The notes below the pieces were generated by a model, which ran no database searches, was not told where the DNA came from, and saw only the letters and a list, made by a program, of their open reading frames with translations. Below are positions 1 to 9,155 of a stretch of 64,000 bases of DNA, piece after piece; the stretch's first letter is position 1; each line of letters opens with the position of its first letter. A program made the translations under genes and the position numbers. Source of the stretch: Crossaster papposus. Lineage: Eukaryota > Echinodermata > Asteroidea > Velatida > Solasteridae. The stretch is taken from NCBI GenBank assembly GCA_037893245.1, contig JBAIAA010000396.1:1054001-1118000 (forward strand). The letters are read 5' to 3'.

Positions 1-108
1 TCGAGAATGAAGAGACACTCACCAGCTCGACATCTGAGCCAAAATATTACCAAATTTCTCACTGAAAAAAAACCAAACTGAGAGACTCATGCGTCAGGAT
101 ACTGGCGG

Positions 109-136
109 CATAGGCCTATGTGGCAATACACGTGTA
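109..136. other. Paired dyads CATAGGCCTATG and TACACGTGTA
   Basis: Two perfect palindromes sit 6 bp apart (109-120 and 127-136). The second is followed by CATACATACAC, which gives a further TACAC half-site facing GTGTA. The central CACGTG has the form of an E-box, and AGGCCT is the core of the first dyad. The pair lies in the part of the monomer that the short class lacks. It is present in class A monomers throughout; class B keeps only the second dyad. Confidence 0.8.
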
Positions 137-179
137 CATACATACACATCAGAAAACATGGCTGCGAATGAGAATAATG

Positions 180-224
180 TTCTCGACATATATCTGAGCT
201 GCGAACCTCAACGTTGTTCGAGAA
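180..224. other. Inverted repeat TTCTCGA...TCGAGAA within the monomer
   Basis: TTCTCGA at 180-186 is the exact reverse complement of TCGAGAA at 218-224, with 31 bp between. The arms are kept in most A and B monomers and in the short D monomer, but class C loses the left arm (TTATGAAC). Monomers with GTTGGAGAATG lose the right arm. A 7-bp arm could arise by chance; its conservation is mostly explained by array homogenisation. Confidence 0.55.
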
Positions 225-305
225 TGAAGAGACACTCACCAGCTCGACATTTGAGCCAAAATATTGCCAAATTTCTCACTGGAACAAACCTAAACTGAGA
301 GACTC

Positions 306-523
306 ATGCGTCAGGACACTGGCGGCATATGCCTATGTGGCACTACACGTGTACATGCAAACACATCAGAAAACATGGCTGCGAATGAGGATATTTGTCT
401 CGACATATATCTGAGCTGCGAGCCTCAACGTTGTTCGAGAATGAAGAGACACTCACAAGCTCGACATCCGAGCCAAAATATTGCCAAATTTCTCACTGGA
501 AAAAAAACCAAACTGTGAGACTC
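306..523 (+). repeat. Reference class B monomer
   Basis: This long monomer differs from class A by CATATGCC in place of the 12-bp dyad, CACTACACG in place of CAATACACG, TACATGCAAACACATC, GATATTTGTCTCGAC and GAGCCTCAACG. It keeps the TACACGTGTA dyad. It is 218 bp here because the A-tract before the following short monomer is one base longer. In most of the array class B follows class A, so A-B is the basic dimer from which the larger units are built. Confidence 0.88.
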
Positions 524-679
524 ATGCTTCTTGACACTGGTGACATGATAATGTTCTCGACATGTATCTGAGCTGCGAACCTCAACGTTGTTCGAGATTA
601 TAGAGACACTCACCAGCTCGACATCCGAGCCAAAATATTGCCAAATTTCTCACTGGAAAAAAACCAAACTGAGAGACTC
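524..679 (+). repeat. Reference class D short monomer (156 bp)
   Basis: Compared with a full monomer this copy joins GGTGACAT directly to GATAATGTTCTCGACATG. The missing 61 bp match positions 112-172 of the neighbouring class A monomer. The loss removes most of the AGGCCT dyad and all of the CACGTG dyad. Diagnostic bases are ACTGTGAGACTC and TGCTTCTTGACACTGGTGAC; most other D copies read CTTCTGGACAC. About 61 such short monomers are spread between 0.5 and 60.0 kb. They share these substitutions, so they descend from one deletion event and were amplified with the array. Confidence 0.9.
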
Positions 680-1547
680 ATGCGTCAGGATACTGGCGGC
701 ATAGGCCTATGTGGCAATACACGTGTACATACATACACATCACAAAACATGGCTGCGAATGAGGATAATGTTCTCGACATATATCTGAGCTGCGAACCTC
801 AACGTTGTTCGAGAATGAAGAGACACTCACCAGCTCGACATTTGGGCAAAAATATTGTCAAATTTCTCAATGGAACAAACCTAAACTGAGAGACTCATGC
901 GTCAGGACACTGGCGGCATATGCCTATGTGGCACTACACGTGTACATACAAACACATCAGAAAACATGGCTGCGAATGAGGATATTTTTCTCGACATATA
1001 TCTGAGCTGCGAGCCTCAACGTTGTTCGAGAATGAAGAGACACTCACCAGCTCGACATCCGAGCCAAAATATTGCCAAATTTCTCACTGGAAAAAACCCA
1101 AACTGAGAGACTCATGCGTCAGGATACTGGCGGCATAGGCCTAAGTGGCAATACACGTGTACATACATACGCATCAGAAAACATGGCTGCGAATGAGGAT
1201 AATGTTCTCGACATATATCTGAGCTGCGAACCTCAACGTTGTTCGAGAATGAAGAGACACTCACCAGCTCGACATCTGAGCCAAAATATTGCCAAATTTC
1301 TCACTGGAACAAACCTAAACTGAGAGACTCATGCGTCAGGACACTGGCGGCATATGCCTATGTGGCACTACACGTGTACATGCAAACACATCAGAAAACA
1401 TGGCTGCGAATGAGGATATTTTTCTCGACACATATCTGAGCTGCGAGCCTCAACGTTGTTCGAGAATGAAGAGACATTCACCACCTCCACATCTGAGCTA
1501 ACATATCGCCAAAATTCTCACCGGAAGAGACCAAAACTTTGAGACAC

Positions 1548-1764
1548 ATGCGTCAGGACACTGGCGGCATAGGCCTATGCGGCAATACACGTGTACACGC
1601 ATAAACATAAGAAAACATGGCTGCGAATGAGGATAATTTTATGAACTTATATCTGAGCTGCGAACCTCAACGTTGTTCGAGAATGAAGAGACACTCACCA
1701 GCTCGACATCTGAGCCAAAATATTACCAAATTTCTCACTGGAAAAAAACCAAACTGAGAGACTC
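1548..1764 (+). repeat. Reference class C monomer (diverged subfamily, 217 bp)
   Basis: Class C is the most diverged regular class but keeps the 217-bp length. Its features begin just before the mark (from about 1468) with CATTCACCACCTCCAC, ACATATCGCCAAAATTCTC, CCGGAAGAGACC and ACTTTGAGACACATGCG. Inside are GGCCTATGCGG, TACACGCATAAACATAAG and TTTTATGAACTTATATC. It carries a perfect 14-bp dyad GCATAGGCCTATGC at 1567-1580. Class C occurs singly, usually between a B-like and an A monomer, and marks the end of the 1085-bp pentamer. Confidence 0.88.
1567..1580. other. 14-bp perfect dyad symmetry in class C monomers
   Basis: GCATAGGCCTATGC equals its own reverse complement. The same site recurs in most class C monomers, with exceptions such as 57021, which reads GGCCTAGGCGG, and 22190, which reads AGGCGTATGCGG. 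In class A the outer G-C pair is lost and the dyad is 12 bp. Dyads of this kind can extrude as small cruciforms or bind a symmetric protein dimer. Neither is shown by the sequence alone. Confidence 0.85.
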
Positions 1765-2073
1765 ATGCGTCAGGATACTGGCGGCATAGGCCTATGTGGC
1801 AATACACGTGTACATACATACACATCAGAAAACATGGCTGCGAATGAGAATAATGTTCTCGACATATATCTGAGCTGCGAACCTCAACGTTGTTCGAGAA
1901 TGAAGAGACACTCACCAGCTCGACATTTGAGCCAAAATATTGTCAAATTTCTCAATGGAACAAACCTAAACTGAGAGACTCATGCGTCAGGACACTGGCG
2001 GCATATGCCTATGTGGCACTACACGTGTACATACAAACACATCAGAAAACATGGCTGCGAATGAGGATATTTT

Positions 2074-4600
2074 TCTCGACATATATCTGAGCTGCGAACC
2101 TCAACGTTGTTGGAGAATGAAGAGACATTCACCAGCTCGACATTTGAGCCAAAATATTGCAAAATTTCTCACTGGAACAAACCTAAACTGAGAGACTCAT
2201 GCGTCAGGACACTGGCGGCATATGCCTATGTGGCAATACACGTGTACATACATACGCATCAGAAAACATGGCTGCGAATGAGGATAATGTTCTCGACATA
2301 TATCTGAGCTGCGAACCTCAACGTTGTTCGAGAATGAAGAGACACTCACCAGCTCGACATCTAAGCCACAATATTGCCAAATTTCTCACTGGAAAAAAAA
2401 CCAAACTGTGAGACTCATGCTTCTGGACACTGGTGACATGATAATGTTCTCGACATGTATCTGAGCTGCGAACCTCAACGTTGTTCGAGAATGAAGAGAC
2501 ACTCATCAGCTCGACATCTGAGCCAAAATATTGCCAAATTTCTCACTGGAACAAACCTAAACTGAGAGACTCATGCGTCAGGATACTGGCGGCATAGGCC
2601 TATGTGGCACTACACGTGTACATGCAAACACATCAGAAAACATGGCTGCGAATGATGATATTTTTCTCGACATATATTTGAGCTGCGAGCCTCAACGTTG
2701 ATCCAGAATGAAGAGACACTCACAAGCTCGACATCCGAGCCAAAATATTGCCAAATTTCTCACTGGAAAAAAAACCAAACTGTGAGACTCAAGCTTCTGG
2801 ACACTGGTGACATGATAATGTTCTCGACATGTATCTGAGCTGCGAACCTCAACGTTGTTCGAGAATGAAGAGACACTCATCAGCTCGACATCTGAGCCAA
2901 AATATTGCCAAATTTCTCACTGGAACAAACCTAAACTGAGAGACTCATGCGTCAGGACACTGGCGGCATATGCCTATGTGGCACTACACGTGTACATACA
3001 AACACATCAGAAAACATGGCTGCGAATGAGGATATTTTTCTCGACATATATCTGAGCTGCGAGCCTCAACGTTGTTCGAGATTATAGAGACACTCACCAG
3101 CTCGACATCCGAGCCAAAATATTGCCAAATTTCTCACTGGAAAAAATCCAAACTGAGAGACTCATGCGTCAGGATACTGGCGGCATAGGCCTATGTGGCA
3201 ATACACGTGTACATACATACACATCAGAAAACATGGCTGCGAATGAGGATAATGTTCTCGACATATATCTGAGCTGCGAACCTCAACGTTGTTCGAGAAT
3301 GAAGGGACACTCACAAGCTCGACATCCGAGACAAAATATTGCCAAATTTCTCACTGGAAAAAACCCAAACTGTGAGACTCATGCTTCTGGACACTGGTGA
3401 CATGATAATGTTCTCGACATGTATCTGAGCTGCGAACCTCAACGTTGTTCGAGAATGAAGAGACACTCACCAGCTCGACATCCGAGCCAAAATATTGCCA
3501 AATTTCTCACTGGAAAAGACCCAAACTGAGAGACTCATGCGTCAGGATTTTGGCGGCATAGGCCTATGTGGCAATACACGTGTACATACATACACATCAG
3601 AAAACATGGCTGCGAATGAGGATAATGTTCTCGACATATATCTGAGCTGCGAACCTCAACGTTGTTCGAGAATGAAGAGACACTCACCAGCTCGACATCC
3701 GAGCCAAAATATTGCCAAATTTCTCACTGGAACAAGCCTAAACTGAAAGACTCATGCGTCAGGACACTGGCGGCATTTGCCTATGTGGCACTACACGTGT
3801 ACATACAAACACATCAGAAAACATGGCTGCGAATGAGGATATTTTTCTCGACATATATCTGAGCTGCGAGCCTCAACGTTGTTCAAGATTATAAAGACAC
3901 TCACCAGCTCGACATCTGAGCTAACATATCGCCAAAATTCTCACCGGAAGAAACCAAAACTTTAAGACACATGCGTCAGGACACTGGCGGCATAGGCCTA
4001 TGCGGCAATACACGTGTACACGCATAAACCAAGAAAACATGGCTGCGAATGAGGATAATTTTATGAACTTATATCTGAGCTGCGAACCTCAACGTTGTTG
4101 GAGAATGAAGAGACACTCACCAGCTCGACATCCGAGCCAAAATATTACCAAATTTCTCACTGGAAAAAAACCAAACTGAGAGACTCATGCGTCAGGATAC
4201 TGGCGGCATAGGCCTATGTGGCAATACACGTGTACATACATACACATCAGAAAACATGGCTGCGAATGAGGATAATGTTCTCGACATATATCTGAGCTGC
4301 GAACCTCAACGTTGTTATGGAATGAAGAGACACTCACCAGCTCGACATCTGAGCCAAAATATTGCCAAATTTCTCACTGGAACAAACCCAAACTGAGAGA
4401 CTCATGCGTCAGGATACTGGCGGCATAGGCCTATGTGGCATTACACGTGTACATACATACACATACAAAAACATGGCTGCGAATGAGGACAATTTTCACG
4501 ACATATATCTGAGCTGCGAACCTCAACGTTGTTCGAGAATGAAGGGACACTCACAAGCTCGACATCCGAGCCAAAATATTGCCAAATTTCTCACTGGAAC
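2074..4600 (+). repeat. Super-repeat start block, copy 1
   Basis: Monomer order is A2-D-B2-D2-B-A-D-A-B-C-A-A'' (marks 2199 to 4404). It matches 12720-15240 at offset 10646-10647 bp and 37573-40100 at offset 35500 bp. The boundary is recognisable by GTTGGAGAATGAAGAGAC followed by CATTTGAGCC and by CATCTAAGCCACAATATTG near 2358-2376. The class C monomer at 3971 has the one-base-shorter ATAAACCAAG form in all copies. The match to the other two copies breaks at about 4596, where this copy reads GGAACAAACC. Confidence 0.85.
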
Positions 4601-5497
4601 AAACCTAAACTGTGAGACTCATGCTTCTGGACACTGGTGACATGATAATGTTCTCGACATGTATCTGAGCTGCGAACCTCAATGTTGGTCGAGAATAAAG
4701 AGACACTCATCAGCTCGACATCTGAGCCAAAATATTGCCAAATTTCTCACTGGAACAAACCTAAACTGAGAGACTCATGCGTCAGGACACTGGCGGCATA
4801 TGCCTATGTGGCACTACACGTGTACATACAAACACATCAGAAAACATGGCTGCGAATGAGGATATTTTTCTCGACATATATCTGAGCTGCGAGCCTCAAC
4901 GTTGTTCGAGATTATAGAGACACTCACCAGCTCGACATCCGAGCCAAAATATTGCCAACATTCTCACTGGAACAAACCGAAAACTGAGAGACTCATGCGT
5001 CAGGACACTGGCGGCATATGCCTATGTGGCAATACACGTGTACATACAAACACATCAGAAAACATGCCTGCGAATGAGGATATTTGTATCGACATATATC
5101 TGAGCTGCGAACCTCAACGTTGTTGGAGAATGAAGAGACATTCACCACCTCCACATCCGAGCCAAAATATTACCAAATTTCTCACTGGAAAAAAACCCAA
5201 ACTGAGAGACTCATGCGTCAGGATACTGGCGGCATAGGCCTATGTGGCAATACACGTGTACATACATACACATCAGAAAACATGGCTGCGAATGAGGATA
5301 ATGTTCTCGACATATATCTGAGCTGCGAACCTCAACGTTGTTCGAGAATGAAGAGACACTCACCAGCTCGACATCTGAGCCAAAATATTGCCAAATTTTT
5401 CACTGGAAAAAAAACCAAACTGTGAGACTCATGCTTCTGGACACTGGTGACATGATAATGTTCTCGACATGTATCTGAGCTGCGAACCTCAACGTTG
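4601..5497 (+). repeat. Array segment D-B-B3-A-D shared with 17.9 and 41.3 kb
   Basis: Marks are at 4621, 4777, 4995, 5213 and 5431. The segment matches 17885-18781 (offset 13284) and 41342-42238 (offset 36741). Diagnostic features are AATGTTGGTCGAGAATAAAG near 4681, ACCGAAAACTG near 4977 and GATATTTGTATCGAC near 5079. Two successive 218-bp spacings here keep one frame open across two monomers. That explains two long overlapping frames of 111 and 113 codons, which I do not regard as genes. Confidence 0.82.
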
Positions 5498-7262
5498 TTC
5501 GAGATTATAGAGACACTCACCAGCTCGACATCCGAGCCAAAATATTGCCAAATTTCTCACTGGAAAAAAAACAAACTGAGAGACTCATGCGTCAGGATAC
5601 TGGCGGCATAGGCCTATGTGGCAATACACGTGTACATACATACACATCAGAAAACATGGCTGCGAATGAGGATAATGTTCTCGACATATATCTGAGCTGC
5701 GAACCTCAACGTTGTTCGAGAATGAGGAGACACTCACCAGCTCGATATCTCAGCCAAAATATTGCCAAATTTCTCACTGGAACAAACCTAAACTGAGAGA
5801 CTCATGCGTCAGGACACTGGCGGCATATGCCTATGTGGCAATACACGTGTACATACATACACATCAGACAACATGGCTGCGAATGAGGATAATGTTCTCG
5901 ACATATATCTGAGCAGCGAACCTCAACGTTGTTGGAGAATGAAGAAACATTCCCCACCTCCACATCTGAGCTAACATATCGCCAAAATTCTCACCGGAAG
6001 AGACCAAAACTTTGAGCCACATGCGTCAGGACACTGGCGGCATAGGCCTATGCGGCAATACACGTGTACACGCATAAACATAAGAAAACATGGCTGCGAA
6101 TGAGGATAATTTTATGAACTTATATCTGAGCTGTGAACCTCAACGTTGTTCGAGAATGAAGAGACACTCACCAGCTCGACATCCGAGCCAAAATATTACC
6201 AAATTTCTCACTGGAAAAAAACCAAACTGAGAGACTCATGCGTCAGGATACTGACGGCATAGGCCTATGTGGCAATACACGTGTACAAACATACACATCA
6301 GAAAACATGGCTGCGAATGAGGATAATGTTCTCGACATATATCTGAGCTGCGAACCTCAACGTTGTTTGAGAATGAAGAGACACTCACCAGCTCGACATT
6401 TGAGCCAAAATATTGCAAAATTTCTCACTGGAACAAACCTAAACTGAGAGACTCATGCGTCAGGACACTGGCGGCATATGCCTATGTGGCACTACACGTG
6501 TACATGCAAACACATCAGAAAACATGGCTGCGAATGAGGATATTTGTTTCGACATATATCTGAGCTGCGAGCCTCAACGTTGTTCGAGAATGAAGAGACA
6601 CTCACAAGCTCGACATCCGAGCCAAAATATTGCCAAATTTCTCACTGGAAAAAAAACCAAACTGTGAGACTCATGCTTCTGGACACTGGTGACATGATAA
6701 TGTTCTCGACATGTATCTGAGCTGCGAACCTCAACGTTGTTCGAGAATGAAGAGACACTCATCAGCTCGACATCTGAGCCAAAATATTGCCAAATTTCTC
6801 ACTGGAACAAACCTAAACTGAGAGACTCATGCGTCAGGACACTGGCGGCATATGCCTATGTGGCAATATACGTGTACATACAAACACATCAGAAAACATG
6901 GCTGCGAATGAGGATAATGTTCTCGACATATATCTGAGCTGCGAACCTCAACGTTGTTCGAGAATGAAGAGACATTCACCACCTCCACATCTGAGCTAAC
7001 ATATCGCCAACATTCTCACCGGAAGAGACCAAAACTTTGAGACACATGCGTCAGGACACTGGCGGCATAGGCCTATGCGGCAATACACGTGTACACGCAT
7101 AAACATAAGAAAACATGGCTGCGAATGAGGATAATTTTATGAACTTATATCTGTGCTGCGAACCTCAACGTTGTTCGAGAATGAAGAGACACTCACCAGC
7201 TCGACATCTGAGCCAAAATATTACCAAATTTCTCACTGGAAAAAACCCAACCTGAGAGACTC
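5498..7262 (+). repeat. Array segment A-A2-C-A-B-D-A2-C
   Basis: Marks are at 5587, 5804, 6021, 6238, 6455, 6672, 6829 and 7046. The part up to about 6820 matches 45690-47010 at offset 40192, and the part from about 5700 matches 47360-48900 at offset 41651. Diagnostic bases are CAGACAACATGG near 5867, GAGCAGCGAACC near 5912 and TTTGAGCCACATG near 6012. The second copy near 46-48 kb is internally duplicated (offset 1459 bp), whereas this copy is single. Confidence 0.82.
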
Positions 7263-9155
7263 ATGCGTCAGGATACTGGCGGCATAGGCCTATGTGACAA
7301 TACACGTGTACATACATACACATCACAAAACATGGCTGCGAATGAGGATAATGTTCTCGACATATATCTGAGCTGCGAACCTCAACGTTGTTCGAGAATG
7401 AAGAGACACTCACCAGCTCGACATTTGGGCAAAAATATTGTCAAATTTCTCAATGGAACAAACCTAAACTGAGAGACTCATGCGTCAGGACACTGGCGGC
7501 ATATGCCTATGTGGCACTACACGTGTACATACAAACACATCAGAAAACATGGCTGCGAATGAGGATATTTTTCTCGACATATATCTGAGCTGCGAGCCTC
7601 AACGTTGTTCGAGAATGAAGAGACACTCACCAGCTCGACATTTGGGCAAAAATATTGTCAAATTTCTCAATGGAACAAACCTAAACTGAGAGACTCATGC
7701 GTCAGGACACTGGCGGCATATGCCTATGTGGCACTACACGTGTACATACAAACACATCAGAAAACATGGCTGCGAATGAGGATATTTTTCTCGACATATA
7801 TCTGAGCTGCGAGCCTCAACGTTGTTCGAGAATGAAGAGACACTCACCAGCTCGACATCCGAGCCAAAATATTGCCAAATTTCTCACTGGAAAAAACCCA
7901 AACTGAGAGACTCATGCGTCAGGATACTGGCGGCATAGGCCTAAGTGGCAATACACGTGTACATACATACGCATCAGAAAACACGGCTGCGAATGAGGAT
8001 AATGTTCTCGACATATATCTGAGCTGCGAACCTCAACGTTGTTCGAGAATGAAGAGACACTCACCAGCTCGACATCTGAGCCAAAATATTGCCAAATTTC
8101 TCACTGGAACAAACCTAAACTGAGAGACTCATGCGTCAGGACACTGGCGGCATATGCCTATGTGGCACTACACGTGTACATGCAAACACATCAGAAAACA
8201 TGGCTGCGAATGAGGATATTTTTCTCGACACATATCCGAGCTGCGAGCCTCAACGTTGTTCGAGAATGAAGAGACATTCACCACCTCCACATCTGAGCTA
8301 ACATATCGCCAAAATTCTCACCGGAAGAGACCAAAACTTTGAGACACATGCGTCAGGACACTGGCGGCATAGGCCTATGCGGCAATACACGTGTACACGC
8401 ATAAACATAAGAAAACATGGCTGCGAATGAGGATAATTTTATGAACTTATATCTGAGCTGCGAACCTCAACGTTGTTCGAGAATGAAGAGACACTCACCA
8501 GCTCGACATCTGAGCCAAAATATTACCAAATTTCTCACTGAAAAAAAACCAAACTGAGAGACTCATGCGTCAGGATACTGGCGGCATAGGCCTATGTGGC
8601 AATACACGTGTACATACATACACATCAGAAAACATGGCTGCGAATGAGAATAATGTTCTCGACATATATCTGAGCTGCGAACCTCAACGTTGTTCGAGAA
8701 TGAAGAGACACTCACCAGCTCGACATTTGAGCCAAAATATTGCCAAATTTCTCACTGGAACAAACCTAAACTGAGAGACTCATGCGTCAGGACACTGGCG
8801 GCATATGCCTATGTGGCACTACACGTGTACATGCAAACACATCAGAAAACATGGCTGCGAATGAGGATATTTGTCTCGACATATATCTGAGCTGCGAGCC
8901 TCAACGTTGTTCGAGAATGAAGAGACACTCACAAGCTCGACATCCGAGCCAAAATATTGCCAAATTTCTCACTGGAAAAAAAACCAAACTGTGAGACTCA
9001 TGCTTCTTGACACTGGTGACATGATAATGTTCTCGACATGTATCTGAGCTGCGAACCTCAACGTTGTTCGAGATTATAGAGACACTCACCAGCTCGACAT
9101 CCGAGCCAAAATATTGCCAAATTTCTCACTGGAAAAAAACCAAACTGAGAGACTC
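7263..9155 (+). repeat. Array segment A-B-B-A'-B-C-A-B-D
   Basis: Marks are at 7263, 7480, 7697, 7914, 8131, 8348, 8565, 8782 and 8999. Two successive class B monomers (7480 and 7697) are near-identical single-monomer duplicates, each preceded by the rare CATTTGGGCAAAAATATTG. The related region at 48914-50600 has only one, so the offset between the two regions drops by exactly 217 bp here (41651 to 41434). Confidence 0.83.

Larger units (their letters stand above)
89..305 (+). repeat. Reference class A monomer (217 bp)
   Basis: This is a typical long monomer, numbered from the ATGCGTCAGG mark. In order it holds a 12-bp dyad CATAGGCCTATG (109-120), a 10-bp dyad TACACGTGTA (127-136), the stretch ending GCTGCGAATGAG, then TTCTCGA (180-186), CAACGTTG (an 8-bp dyad), TCGAGAA (218-224), AGCTCGACAT, AAATATTGCC and a short A-rich stretch before the next monomer. 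Class A is the commonest long form. This copy carries GAGAATAATG where most class A monomers have GAGGATAATG, a marker shared with 1765, 8565, 10241, 23627, 25303, 28377, 30053, 49999 and 51675. Confidence 0.9.
1..2073 (+). repeat. Array segment A-B-D-A-B-A'-B-C-A-B (tail of an upstream super-repeat copy)
   Basis: Monomer marks are at 89, 306, 524, 680, 897, 1114, 1331, 1548, 1765 and 1982. The segment matches 8477 onward at a constant offset of 8476 bp, with very few differences (for example CTCATGCG at 1328 against CTTATGCG at 9804). It also matches 23539 onward, 28289 onward and 49911 onward. The D monomer carries the rare CTTCTTGAC variant, shared only with the D monomers near 8999, 24061, 28811 and 50433. 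The match to 8477 ends near 2097, where this copy turns to GTTGGAGAATG. Confidence 0.85.

Noticed and set aside
131..155. CATA/CACA microsatellite
   Set aside because: The run is only two or three units long in each monomer and is a fixed part of the satellite unit.
158..228. tRNA-like Pol III promoter (TGGCTGCGAATG as an A box, GTTCGAG as a B box) and a SINE origin
   Set aside because: The A-box match is poor, the B box matches only the GTTCGA core, and class B monomers have a T-run between the two. There is no terminal poly(A) or target-site duplication.
211..230. Human-type CENP-B box
   Set aside because: TTCG is present in GTTCGAGAATG, but the required A and CGGG at the fixed distances are absent, and no match was found on the other strand by eye.
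2862..2890. Hammerhead ribozyme core on the minus strand (CTGATGAG, reverse complement of CTCATCAG)
   Set aside because: The partner GAAA at a stem II distance is missing, and most monomers read CTGGTGAG instead. The match is a variant of one class of link.
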